Shown here: positions 43,244-51,387 of the stretch, piece by piece | How the letters are laid out: every line of letters starts with the position of its first letter | Position numbering within the stretch: the first letter of the stretch is position 1 | Origin: Candidatus Zixiibacteriota bacterium | Lineage (GTDB): Bacteria > Zixibacteria > MSB-5A5 > GN15 > FEB-12 | Assembly (NCBI GenBank): GCA_017999435.1 | Contig: JAGNLV010000006.1 | Coordinates: 62,001 to 126,000 of the forward strand | Length of the DNA stretch: 64,000 nucleotides | Reading direction: 5' to 3' | Notes under the pieces: model-generated | Told to the model about the DNA's origin: nothing | The model's input: the letters and a program-made list of their open reading frames with translations, nothing else | Database searches by the model: none | Program-made: the position numbers and the translations under genes

Positions 43244-43579
43244 TCAGCCGCAGGAAGAACATCCCCCCGAACTCTCACCGCAGTTGGCGCTGCCGACGCG
43301 GAGCATAAACCCCTGCCGTCCCGGCCCCTCGTTGATGTAGTCTATGTGAATGTCTCCGTAATTCCTGATAAAGTTGTTCAGGCCGGGATCAATATAGGCG
43401 GTCACGCCGTTCGATTCGAGCTTATCCAATCCATCCGTTGACTCATCCAGAGCCAGTCCCAAATTGGGACCGCTTCAGCCGACGCCGGCGAAGGTGACGA
43501 TGAGGCTTTTGCCTTTGGCATGGTCGGAATCAAGAACCTTGCGCAGTTCCGTTCCGGCGGCATCTGAGACCTCGAACAT
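43244..43579 (-). CDS. HesB/IscA-like protein, probable selenoprotein (in-frame UGA at codon 35)
   Basis: Reading ATG 43579 to TGA 43244 gives 111 residues if the TGA at 43475-43477 (codon 35) is read through. Before it: MFEVSDAAGTELRKVLDS and SLIVTFAGVG; after it: SGPNLGLALDES, GVTAYIDPGLN and a Cys-rich end (NCGESSGGCSSCG). The two halves are one continuous IscA/HesB domain. The UGA falls where E. coli IscA has Cys35. HesB-like selenoproteins with G-x-G-U-x-G-P are a known family. Fe-S assembly or redox roles fit. GTGAGG lies 9 nt upstream of the start. The alternative, a nonsense mutation, is less likely since the downstream part is intact and keeps its terminator. Sec machinery is not in this window. 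Confidence 0.85.
43440..43458 (-). promoter_or_regulatory. Weak candidate bacterial SECIS hairpin
   Basis: Downstream of the UGA, GACT / AGTC closes an 11-nt loop beginning GG, 21 nt after the UGA. This fits general bacterial SECIS spacing and a G at the loop start, but the stem is only 4 bp. A tighter hairpin (GTCCCA/TGGGAC) sits closer to the UGA, with a 3-nt loop. Confidence 0.35.
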
Positions 43580-43843
43580 GCTGTACGTCCTCACTTTCGT
43601 TGTCGCAATCACCTGTTAGATCAAAATCAATCTACAATGATTCACACAAATAGCCACATCAAATAACATCCACCGCGCGGTCCGGTTCCCGCAGCGGTAA
43701 TGTCGATTTCCCGGTATAAGTTACTGAGATAGCAAAACTTCACAAATTTCGCTTGATTCCTGTCCCCCCGCCTCCCATCTTTGCCGGAGTGACTGCCCTG
43801 CCCGATGGGGCCGGGCCCTGCGGAACCGTGAAAGGCACAGGCA

Positions 43844-45115
43844 ATGATAGAACATATCTGCATTTTTGAGGACGGGCATTTTCGGGACTTCTATCCGCTC
43901 ACGCTGACCCGTCCGGTCTGCCTCATGCGGGCCGGCATCTTCCCGCAGTACGAGCGGATCCGCCGCCGGCTGGAGGCTCAGGCCGTGTCGCTGCTGTGCC
44001 GCGACCAGATTGCCCCGCTGGTGGCCGAACAGACGCCCAGACATCCCGTGAACATCATCAAGCGCGGCGACAGCGACCTGCTGTTCGTCAACGGTGGCAT
44101 CCGCGATTTCGGCGACCTGCCGACCATGCTGGCCGATGACCGCCATACCCGCGCGTTTGAATCGGAGGGCCGGGTGGCGGCCGTGCTCCTGAAAGCGGAT
44201 ACGCTCAGGGCGCTCCCGCCGGTGGCCGCCCACGACGACTACATCCGCTTCCTGCTCGCCGAGAACGAGAACATCCCGCGCCACACGACCACTGCGACCC
44301 TCTACCGCGGCGCGTGGGAGTTCGTCGAGGACATCGAGACGGCCGTGACGGCCGACTTCCGCGCGCTCGAACCCGAATTCAGCGCGCCGCAGCAGGTGCG
44401 AGTCCACGACGGCGCCTACTTCGTCAACGAGAACGACGTTTTTCTCGGCGATGGCGTGCGGGTGCTGCCGGGGGCGGTGATCGACGCCTCGAAGGGGCCG
44501 GTATATATCGGCGCCAACAGCGCCGTGGAGCCCCACGCCGCGGTCGCCGGGCCATGCTATATCGGACCGAACTCGACCGTGCTGGCCGGAAAAATCACCG
44601 CCTCCTCGATCGGCCACACCTGCCGGGTCGGGGGCGAGGTGGAGGAGTCGGTTTTCCAGGCCTATGTGAACAAGTACCACGCCGGTTTTATCGGCCACAG
44701 CTATGTCGGGCAGTGGGTGAATTTCGGGGCGCTGACCACCAACTCGGACCTGAAGAACAACTACTCGACCATCCGCGTCACGGTCAACGGAACCTCGGTC
44801 GATACCGGCGCGATCAAGGTGGGGTCGTTCATCGGCGACCACACGAAATTCGGGATCGGGACGCTTTTGACGACGGGAATTGCAGTCGGAGTGTGCTGCA
44901 ATATCTTCGGCGGGACCCTGGTTGCCGATAAAGAGGTAGCGTCGTTCCGCTGGGGATCCGGCGGGGCGTGGTCGCCCCACCGGTTCGACAAAGCGCTGGA
45001 GACGGCGCGGCGGACGACGGAGCGGCGCCACGTCAGCCTCTCCGACCGGGAGGCGGCGCTGCTGCAGGCCATTGCCGACGAGACGCTGGGCGATGCCGGC
45101 GTGCTGCCGCTGTGA
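43844..45115 (+). CDS. GlmU-like sugar nucleotidyltransferase/acyltransferase (TIGR03991-like)
   Basis: A 423-aa protein with the layout of the 'alternative GlmU' family. It has a short divergent N-terminal nucleotidyltransferase-like part (ICIFEDGHFRDFYPLTLTRP) and a C-terminal left-handed beta-helix with hexapeptide turns (VYIGANSAVEPHAAVAGPCY, FIGHSYVGQWVNFGALTTNS). The LbH part contains NSDLKNNYSTIRV, typical of GlmU-type acetyl- or nucleotidyltransferases. A canonical GlmU N-terminus (LAAGxGTRM) is absent, so the reaction is uncertain; UDP-sugar supply is a reasonable inference from the adjacent galT and glgA. Confidence 0.85.
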   Translation: MIEHICIFEDGHFRDFYPLTLTRPVCLMRAGIFPQYERIRRRLEAQAVSLLCRDQIAPLVAEQTPRHPVNIIKRGDSDLLFVNGGIRDFGDLPTMLADDRHTRAFESEGRVAAVLLKADTLRALPPVAAHDDYIRFLLAENENIPRHTTTATLYRGAWEFVEDIETAVTADFRALEPEFSAPQQVRVHDGAYFVNENDVFLGDGVRVLPGAVIDASKGPVYIGANSAVEPHAAVAGPCYIGPNSTVLAGKITASSIGHTCRVGGEVEESVFQAYVNKYHAGFIGHSYVGQWVNFGALTTNSDLKNNYSTIRVTVNGTSVDTGAIKVGSFIGDHTKFGIGTLLTTGIAVGVCCNIFGGTLVADKEVASFRWGSGGAWSPHRFDKALETARRTTERRHVSLSDREAALLQAIADETLGDAGVLPL

Positions 45116-45181
45116 GGACGAGACGGCCGAACGGACAGAGGGGCCGAAGGTAACGGAAGACCACAAAGGGAGTGATGCCGT

Positions 45182-46228
45182 ATGCCCGAATTGCGTAAAG
45201 ACCCGGTGATCGGTCGCTGGGTGATCATTTCGACCGAGCGGGGGAAACGCCCGAGTTCGTTCCAGTCGGTCTCCAAACGGGGACCGGCGCGGCTGTGCCC
45301 GTTCTGCCCCGGGGCGGAGAGCAACACCCCGCGTGAGATTCTTGCCTACCGCGATCCGGGCACCGAGCCGAACAAGCCCGGCTGGTCGCTCCGCATTTTC
45401 CCCAACAAGTACCCCGCCCTCGTCATCGAGGGAAACCTGACCCGCGAGCCGCACGGGGTCTACGACAAGATGCAGGGGATCGGCGCCCACGAGGTGATCG
45501 TCGAGACGGCCGACCACGCCCGCGACATGGACGGGATGAGCGAGAAGGAACTCCGCGACGTGTTCTGGGCCTACCGGGAGCGCATGATCGACCTCGAGCG
45601 CGACCGCCGTTTCCGCTACATCCTCGTGTTTAAGAACCACGGCCAGGCCGCCGGCGCCTCGCTCGAGCACTCCCACAGCCAGCTCATCGCCACCCCGATT
45701 GTCCCCAAGAAAGTCCAGGAGGAGATCGAGGGGAGCCGCCGCTACTACGAATTCAAGGAGCGCTGCGTGTTCTGCGACATCGTCCGCCAGGAAATCATGG
45801 ACCAGGAACGCATCGTGACCGACTTCGACTCGTTCATCACGATGCAGCCGTTCGCGGCCCGCTTCCCCTTTGAAACCTGGCTGCTGCCGAAGACGCACCA
45901 GTCGAGTTACCTGGAGATGAGCGATTCCGACTTCTGGATTCTGGCCCGGACATTCAAGGATATTCTCACCCGTTTGAAAGTGGCGCTCAACGACCCGCCG
46001 TTCAATTTCGTGCTCCACACGCGGCCGATGTCGCCGGAGCACCACACCTACTACCACTGGCATTTCGAGATTATCCCCAAGCTGACCCGGGTGGCCGGGT
46101 TCGAGTGGGGCTCGGGGTTCTACATCAATCCGACCACCCCCGAGCAGGCGGCCGCCTACCTCCGCCAGATCGACGTCACCGCGCCGCCCGCGGCGGCGCC
46201 GTCCGAAATCAGCGAGAAGGAAGTATAG
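45182..46228 (+). CDS. galT: Galactose-1-phosphate uridylyltransferase
   Basis: A 348-aa Leloir pathway enzyme exchanging UMP between UDP-glucose and galactose-1-phosphate. LRKDPVIGRWVIISTERGKR is the N-terminus; CPFCPGAES and CVFCDIVRQE are zinc-site regions. GAHEVIVETADHARDM comes next, and the catalytic triplet region is LEHSHSQLIATPI (H-x-H-x-Q). The C-terminal half is FNFVLHTRPMSPEHHTYYHWH, one residue longer than I can print in one run, so I cite FNFVLHTRP and YYHWHFEIIPKL. No galK or galE is adjacent. It ends 2 nt before glgA, so they are co-transcribed. Confidence 0.94.
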   Translation: MPELRKDPVIGRWVIISTERGKRPSSFQSVSKRGPARLCPFCPGAESNTPREILAYRDPGTEPNKPGWSLRIFPNKYPALVIEGNLTREPHGVYDKMQGIGAHEVIVETADHARDMDGMSEKELRDVFWAYRERMIDLERDRRFRYILVFKNHGQAAGASLEHSHSQLIATPIVPKKVQEEIEGSRRYYEFKERCVFCDIVRQEIMDQERIVTDFDSFITMQPFAARFPFETWLLPKTHQSSYLEMSDSDFWILARTFKDILTRLKVALNDPPFNFVLHTRPMSPEHHTYYHWHFEIIPKLTRVAGFEWGSGFYINPTTPEQAAAYLRQIDVTAPPAAAPSEISEKEV

Positions 46229-46230
46229 AC

Positions 46231-47691
46231 ATGAAGGTCTGTTTGGTGGGACCGGAGATGGTTCCGTTCGCGAAGACGGGAGGACTTGGCGACGTGGTGG
46301 GGGCGCTGCCCAAAGCCCTCGGGCGCCTCGGCCACGACGTCACCGTCTTCATGCCGCTCTACCGCGAGCTCGACTTCGGCGTCCACCGCGTCCACGCGGT
46401 CGACCTCGCTGTGTCCGTTCCCGTGGCCGGGTCCGTGCAAACCGTCTCGCTCCGCGCCGTGCGCCAGAAAAAGCACAACGTCGAAATCTACTTCATCGGC
46501 AACCGCCAGTATTTCGACCGCGACGGGTTCTACGTCGATCCCGCGACCGGCAAGGACCACGCCGACAACGACGAACGCTTCATCTTCTTCAATCGCGCCG
46601 TGCTCGAAGTGCTCAAAGCGCTCAACCTCCGGCCCCACGTGATCAACGTCAATGACTGGCAGACGGCACTCATCCCGGTCTACCTGAGGACCCTCGGCGC
46701 GGCCGACCCGTTTTTCGCCGGCGTCAAGACCGTCCTCACCATTCACAACCTCGCCTACCAGGGGAGCTTCCCCCGGGAGCGGTTTGCCAGGCTGGAGCTG
46801 CCCGGGGCGCTCTTCGCCCCGGCGGCGGGGCCGTTCGAATTCTACGGCCAGGTCAATTTCCTCAAAGCCGGTATCACCTTCGCCGACAAGATCACGACCG
46901 TCTCGAAGCAGTACGCCCGGGAGATCCAGACCGCCGAATTCGGCGCCGGTCTCGAAGGGGTGCTGGCCGGGCGGGCCGCCGACCTCGTGGGCATTCAAAA
47001 CGGCGTCGACTACACCGTCTGGTCCCCCTCGCGCGACAAGAAAATCCACTACACCTATCACCTGGCCAACCTCTCCGGCAAGCGGATGAACAAGGTCGAG
47101 CTGCTCAACCGGGCGGGGTTGCCGATCCGCGACAGCGCGCCGCTCATCGGCATCATCTCGCGCCTGGTCGACCAGAAGGGATTCGATCTCATCGCCGAGG
47201 CGGCCGACCGGATCTTCGCCATGAACCTGCAGATGATTATCCTGGGGACGGGTGAAACCCGCTACCACGATTTTCTCACCCGTTTGCAGGCGGCCTACCG
47301 CGACAAGGTCCGGGCGTACCTCATGTTCGACGACACCCTCGCCCACCAGATCGAGGCCGCGGCCGACATCTTCCTCATGCCCTCGCGGTTCGAGCCGAGC
47401 GGCCTGAACCAGTTGTATTCGCTCAAGTACGGAACGGTCCCGATCGTGCGGCGGGTGGGCGGCCTGGCCGATACGGTGACCGATTACGACCCGGCGACCG
47501 GCGAGGGGACCGGCTTTGTGTTCGACGACTACACCGCCGAGGCGCTCACGGGGGCCATCGCCCGCGCCGTGTTGCTGTTCGAACGCAAGCGCGTCTGGAC
47601 CAAAGTGATGAAACGCGGCATGGCCGAGGATTACTCGTGGCAACACACGGCCGAGGAGTACGCCCGGCTCTATCGAGACCTGGTCTCGTGA
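46231..47691 (+). CDS. glgA: Glycogen (starch) synthase
   Basis: A 486-aa GT5 glycosyltransferase that extends alpha-1,4-glucan from ADP- or UDP-glucose. FAKTGGLGDVVGALPKAL contains the K-T-G-G-L sugar-nucleotide motif. NVNDWQTALIPVYLR, LTIHNLAYQGSFPRE and GIQNGVDYTVWSPSRD are GlgA signatures, and PSRFEPSGLNQLYSLKYGTV is the C-terminal catalytic site. ATG 46231 has AAGGAAG upstream and lies 2 nt after the galT stop. With glgP at the other end of the window it completes a synthesis and degradation pair; glgB and glgC are not in the window. Confidence 0.95.
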   Translation: MKVCLVGPEMVPFAKTGGLGDVVGALPKALGRLGHDVTVFMPLYRELDFGVHRVHAVDLAVSVPVAGSVQTVSLRAVRQKKHNVEIYFIGNRQYFDRDGFYVDPATGKDHADNDERFIFFNRAVLEVLKALNLRPHVINVNDWQTALIPVYLRTLGAADPFFAGVKTVLTIHNLAYQGSFPRERFARLELPGALFAPAAGPFEFYGQVNFLKAGITFADKITTVSKQYAREIQTAEFGAGLEGVLAGRAADLVGIQNGVDYTVWSPSRDKKIHYTYHLANLSGKRMNKVELLNRAGLPIRDSAPLIGIISRLVDQKGFDLIAEAADRIFAMNLQMIILGTGETRYHDFLTRLQAAYRDKVRAYLMFDDTLAHQIEAAADIFLMPSRFEPSGLNQLYSLKYGTVPIVRRVGGLADTVTDYDPATGEGTGFVFDDYTAEALTGAIARAVLLFERKRVWTKVMKRGMAEDYSWQHTAEEYARLYRDLVS

Positions 47692-47800
47692 GACCGGTCC
47701 GGCGCAAGAAGTAATTGCCGCGACGACCCGGGCCGCACCGGGCCGTCTTTCACGACCCGCCCGAGCACAATCTCGGGGCGGGAGCGGAGATGACAGCACC

Positions 47801-49687
47801 ATGCCCGCGCGAGCGCGCGAACGTGCGGAAGCGCTCCTTTGGCTCATTCCGGCCCTGGCGCTCTACGCACTTTTCGTCCTTCGATTGGAATTCGTTCAGG
47901 ACGACGCCTTCATTTCCTTTCGCTACGTCGCCAACTTCCTGAACGGACACGGTCTCGTGTACAATATCGGGGAGCGGGTCGAGGGGTACACGAGCCCCGG
48001 CTGGGTGGTGCTCCTGTCGCTGGCCGGCGCCCTCGGATTCGACTACCCCGCGGTCGCCCGCTTCCTCGGCATCCTCTGCGGCGCCGGGCTCCCGGTTCTC
48101 GCATGGGCGGTGGCGCGTCGGACAGAGCCGCAGCGGGGCCCGCTTGCGGCCGCGATCCCGGCCTATCTGGTGGCGGCCACGGCCTCGCTGGCCTACTGGG
48201 CCGCGGCCGGTTTGGAAACCACGGCTTTCGCGCTGGCCGCCGGCGTGAGCCTGTATGGGTTCCTGGTGCGCCGCGTGCCGCTGCTGGCGGTCGGTCTGGT
48301 GTGGGCGGTCTGGCTGCGCCCGGAGGGCGCCGTGGTCGCCGCCATCCTCATCGCCGTCGAAACCCTCGTCATCAAGCGCTTTCCCCGCATGACCGTGGCC
48401 GCCGGCGCTCTCGCTTTCGTCCTTTCTCTGCCGATGGTCGCGTTTAAATTGGGGTACTACGGCGCCCTTCCGCCGAATTCGTTCTACGCCAAGACCGGCT
48501 GGGATTTCGAGCAGATCCGCGGGGGAGCGGAGTACGCCGGGCAGTTTTTCACTCACTACCCGGTGGCGGCCTTCGGACTGCTAGCCGGGCTGGTCACGTG
48601 GCGGGCCTCCGGGCCGACCGTCCGCGCGATCGGGCTGTTCTCGCTGTTCTATGTCGTGTATGTGATCCTGATCGGGGGGGATGTGCTGAAAGTCCACCGC
48701 TTCTTCCTGCCGATTCTGGGGCCCCTGATGGTGGCAGCCGTGTACGGCGCCGCGGGGGCGGTCGAAATGGTCGCCCGGCGAAGACGGCGGTGGACCGGGG
48801 CGGCCGTAGCGGCGGCGCTCGCGGCCATGGTGCTGACCTGGCTTTTGCCGCGCGCCTACATCGAGAACTACCGCCACCGCGAGCGGATGTTTGTGGCCCG
48901 CATGACGGCCATGGCCGAACAAATGAAGGCCACCGACCCGACCGATTTCTCGGTTGCTCTGTCGACGATCGGCGCGTTCGGCTACACCTTGACCGGCCAC
49001 CGGGTGATCGATATGCTGGGGTTGACCGATTCCGCCGTGGCCCGTCACCCCGAGCCGATACCCGAGGGGATCGAGTCGACCTGGCGGGAGCGCAGTTTTA
49101 ACTGCCGCTACCTGCTATCGCAGGGGCCGGACTACATTCTCTTCTCGACCAACAACAAACCCTCGGCGCCGGCCGAGCTCGTGCTCACGCTGTACCCGCA
49201 GTTCCAGCGCTCCTACCGCGCGGTTGGTTGGCATGTGCCGGGGAGCGGGCTGCAAGTGGCTTTCCGCCGCCAGGAGCCGATTACCGGAGCGCTCAAGCCG
49301 GCCGCTCCGGCGGCCTTTGCGCTCGCCTACAAGCGCGGTCTGGAGCAGCAGTGGAAAGGGGATCTCGTCGGGGCTCTGAACTCTTTCGATCAGGCGCTGG
49401 CGGTTTCGCCGCCGCCGTATTATCTTGATTTGGTGTTCCGCAAAGCCCTTTGCCATCGCGACCTCGGGCAGATGGATGAGGCCCTGCGGCTGCTCCAGTG
49501 GATTGTCGCCCAGGACCCGCGCATGGTCGATGCCCAGCGGGAGCTCTATATGATTGAAACGCTGCGCGGCAACCCGGCGCAGGCGGCGGAGCACCGGGCG
49601 TGGGTGGAGAAAATGACCCCTTGGGAGATGCCGGGGCTGGACTCGGCGGTGGCCGAAGTGGCCCGCTCAGCCCGGCGGACGCCCTGA
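47801..49687 (+). CDS. GT-C type membrane glycosyltransferase with C-terminal TPR
   Basis: A 628-aa inner-membrane protein with about nine to ten helices in the first 380 residues. FVQDDAFISFRYVANFLNG has the DD-motif on the first extracytoplasmic loop, and GLVYNIGERVEGYTSPGW follows. Both are typical of GT-C enzymes near the AftB/terminal arabinofuranosyltransferase group that use polyprenyl-phosphate sugars. Residues about 510-610 form two to three TPRs (AYKRGLEQQWKGDLVGALNS, LDLVFRKALCHRDLGQMDEA). Donor and acceptor are unknown. It is probably on the same strand unit as glgA, 109 bp away. Confidence 0.8.
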   Translation: MPARARERAEALLWLIPALALYALFVLRLEFVQDDAFISFRYVANFLNGHGLVYNIGERVEGYTSPGWVVLLSLAGALGFDYPAVARFLGILCGAGLPVLAWAVARRTEPQRGPLAAAIPAYLVAATASLAYWAAAGLETTAFALAAGVSLYGFLVRRVPLLAVGLVWAVWLRPEGAVVAAILIAVETLVIKRFPRMTVAAGALAFVLSLPMVAFKLGYYGALPPNSFYAKTGWDFEQIRGGAEYAGQFFTHYPVAAFGLLAGLVTWRASGPTVRAIGLFSLFYVVYVILIGGDVLKVHRFFLPILGPLMVAAVYGAAGAVEMVARRRRRWTGAAVAAALAAMVLTWLLPRAYIENYRHRERMFVARMTAMAEQMKATDPTDFSVALSTIGAFGYTLTGHRVIDMLGLTDSAVARHPEPIPEGIESTWRERSFNCRYLLSQGPDYILFSTNNKPSAPAELVLTLYPQFQRSYRAVGWHVPGSGLQVAFRRQEPITGALKPAAPAAFALAYKRGLEQQWKGDLVGALNSFDQALAVSPPPYYLDLVFRKALCHRDLGQMDEALRLLQWIVAQDPRMVDAQRELYMIETLRGNPAQAAEHRAWVEKMTPWEMPGLDSAVAEVARSARRTP

Positions 49688-49809
49688 GGGTGGTTTGTCG
49701 GAAACAGCTTGTGTGTGCGCCGGCCGGTCCGGTGAAGGAAGGGATCCCGGGAATAATCGTGGGGGAACCCCCCGGGCCGGTTCGGCACACAAATTCGCCG
49801 TCAAAGGTA

Positions 49810-49838
49810 TTGACAAGCTTTCGGGGCGAAGTTAATAT
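49810..49838 (+). promoter_or_regulatory. Strong sigma70-type promoter of the tRNA-Gly/tRNA-Cys unit
   Basis: TTGACA (49810-49815), a 17-nt spacer and TAATAT (49833-49838), 18 bp before tRNA-Gly. Confidence 0.85.
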
Positions 49839-49856
49839 TAGATGCTTTGTGAGAAA

Positions 49857-49934
<78 letters not shown>

Positions 49935-49939
49935 TGTCG

Positions 49940-50011
49940 GGCGGCATAGCCAAGTGGTAAGGCGGAGGTCTGCAAAACCTCTATTCCCCGGTTCAAATCC
50001 GGGTGCCGCCT
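49940..50011 (+). tRNA. tRNA-Cys (GCA)
   Basis: A 72-nt cloverleaf: acceptor GGCGGCA / TGCCGCC, D-arm GCC...GGC, anticodon stem GAGGT/ACCTC with loop CTGCAAA (anticodon GCA), and T-arm CCCGG-TTCAAAT-CCGGG. Discriminator U73 is canonical for Cys; no CCA is encoded. A T-run at 50011-50017 may end the transcript. Confidence 0.97.
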
Positions 50012-50107
50012 TTTTTTCGTATCATTTTCAAGCACATAGCGTTAGAAACAAGCTGTCAGCCTCTTGAGATAAGCCTGAGGGCTATAACTTGAGAAGACTG
50101 CGCAAGA

Positions 50108-50163
50108 ATGGCGCAGGCTGCGCCATCGGCTGCGCCATCGTGAATGGCGTACCTGCGCCATCG
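50108..50163. repeat. Cluster of short repeats downstream of tRNA-Cys
   Basis: CTGCGCCATCG occurs at 50118-50128, 50130-50140 and 50153-50163. ATGGCGCAG (50108-50116) is inverted to the first copy, giving a 9-bp hairpin with a 1-nt centre. Nearby AACAGGT-GTAAA-AACCTGT (about 50176-50194) is another small hairpin. Confidence 0.65.
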
Positions 50164-50240
50164 GCCGCGGCGCACAACAGGTGTAAAAACCTGTGCAATT
50201 TTCGTGTAATCGTGTAGTTTTCGCCTGATCCAGAATTTCA

Positions 50241-50480
50241 GTGGTGAACCAGGCGGTGGCCGAGAAACTCGTGCTGGCGGGAAGGATGTACCGCTACCGT
50301 CGCCCGCCCCGGGTGGTGGCGCTCGAGCTGCCCGCCAGTCTGACGCTGAACTTCGGCGCCTGGGGACGGCACGGCAAGGCCGGGGACTTCCTGGTGAAGA
50401 ACCTCCAGAGCAACGAGCTGGACATCCTCCCGCGGGAGACGTTCTTGGAAATGTGCGAACCGGTGCAACGCCGGAGATAG
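50241..50480 (+). CDS. Small protein, unknown (79 aa)
   Basis: A 79-aa basic protein starting at GTG 50241. The second half, GKAGDFLVKNLQSNELDILP then RETFLEMCEPV, follows a pattern seen in small conserved proteins (P-G-D-[FY]-[LI]-V...R-x-x-F-x-x-x-Y/C-E-P-V), so it is likely real. I cannot name the family or function. No clear ribosome-binding site precedes the GTG. It lies in the accessory stretch just past the tRNA pair and is convergent with the zinc-ribbon gene. Confidence 0.55.
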   Translation: MVNQAVAEKLVLAGRMYRYRRPPRVVALELPASLTLNFGAWGRHGKAGDFLVKNLQSNELDILPRETFLEMCEPVQRRR

Positions 50481-50490
50481 AAACGGATGT

Positions 50491-50793
50491 CTATTGATGC
50501 GTTGTGAACGGCCTGGGGTGATTGCCCCAGGCCTTTGTTATGAAGTCCCCGAAGGAGGGGTCCATGAGTTCATAGAGCAGGGAGAGGCGGTTGATGGGGA
50601 CATTGATGTCGCGGAGGCGGCGCCGCCGGCGTCGGCGGCCAGCCGGGGGCATGACCTGGGGCATGGGCACCAGCCCCAAGCCGCAGCGCCGGCAGCGCAC
50701 GATGAGGTGGCCGTCGCGGAGCATCTGCTTGATGTAACTGGCCGCGGGCGTGAAGTCGTGGATGGAGTGGCATTGGGGGCAGCGCAGGATCAT
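50491..50793 (-). CDS. Small zinc-ribbon protein, unknown (100 aa)
   Basis: A 100-aa protein with CPQCHSIHDFTPAASY and VRCRRCGLGLVPMP, i.e. two C-x2-C pairs about 30 residues apart forming a zinc ribbon. An arginine-rich linker (AGRRRRRRRLRD) and a C-terminal helical segment ending in FTTHQ follow. Zinc-ribbon plus basic linker suggests nucleic-acid binding, by inference. ATG 50793 overlaps the stop of the upstream 92-aa gene (ATGA), so the two form one operon. Function unknown. Confidence 0.6.
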   Translation of the reverse strand: MILRCPQCHSIHDFTPAASYIKQMLRDGHLIVRCRRCGLGLVPMPQVMPPAGRRRRRRRLRDINVPINRLSLLYELMDPSFGDFITKAWGNHPRPFTTHQ

Positions 50794-51068
50794 GGCTCCA
50801 GGTCCGAGATGAGACGGGTGTTGTTGCAGGCCAGGCGCATCCCCCCGCCTGGGGTATCAGGATGTTCGGCGATGGCTTCGACGAAAGCGGAAACCGGGCA
50901 GGGCTCGTCAAACTCCACGGCGAAGGTGCGGAAAGCCCCGGTGTGGAAGTCGTCGGAGGTAAAGAGCCGTCCGTTGACGTAGCTGGCGTTGCCGCGGACG
51001 ATGACGGTGTCCCGGTAAACCCAGTGGTAGAGGGCGACGATGGGTCGCCGCAGGATAGCTTTCAGCAT
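50790..51068 (-). CDS. Small protein, unknown (92 aa)
   Basis: A 92-aa protein starting MLKAILRRPIVALYHWVYRD. It contains the segment IVRGNASYVNGRLFTSDDFH and ends in RLACNNTRLISDLEP. No family was recognised. ATG 51068 is preceded by GGGAGA; the open frame continues upstream to 51458 but across divergent promoter sequence, which I do not count. A -10-like TATATT (51113-51118, minus strand) lies 45 bp upstream. It is translationally coupled to the zinc-ribbon gene. Confidence 0.55.
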   Translation of the reverse strand: MLKAILRRPIVALYHWVYRDTVIVRGNASYVNGRLFTSDDFHTGAFRTFAVEFDEPCPVSAFVEAIAEHPDTPGGGMRLACNNTRLISDLEP

Positions 51069-51387
51069 TTTACTCAGTCTCCCGGTGGTGTGCGTGGGGG
51101 CCTGACGCCTGTAATATACACCGATCGACGACCGTTGGCAAGCAGGGATCGGTGAGGAAGGCGCGCAGGTAGGCCCGTTCCCCCATGGCGGCCGTCCGCC
51201 GCCGGCCACCTGCTGAGGGGCGCGTGTCGGGTGACTCATGTGGCCGCCCCGGCCGTGGGGGCGGCCTTCCCGCAAGTGACGAGCCGGCGCGTTTTCCGCA
51301 TGGCGCGGCCGACGGGCGCGCTGTATAATGCCGCGTGTGCGATTACTGCCGGCGGCGCCCGCGGCCGCCAAGATTGGAGAATTGCCC
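51069..51387. other. Divergent control region between the unknown operon and the ferredoxin
   Basis: Contains a minus-strand -10-like TATATT (51113-51118), a perfect hairpin GGCCGCCCC / GGGGCGGCC (51242-51250, 51258-51266) and a plus-strand -10 TATAAT (51324-51329) without a clear -35. No gene is seen. Confidence 0.45.

Noticed and set aside
43475-43477. UGA in the HesB-like gene as a pseudogene-making nonsense mutation
   Set aside because: Both halves are intact and conserved-looking, the position equals the family's functional Cys, and related selenoproteins are known. I keep mutation only as the alternative.
50108-50163. Repeats after tRNA-Cys as a CRISPR array
   Set aside because: Units are 11 bp with irregular 1-12 bp gaps and no cas genes; they are simple short repeats.
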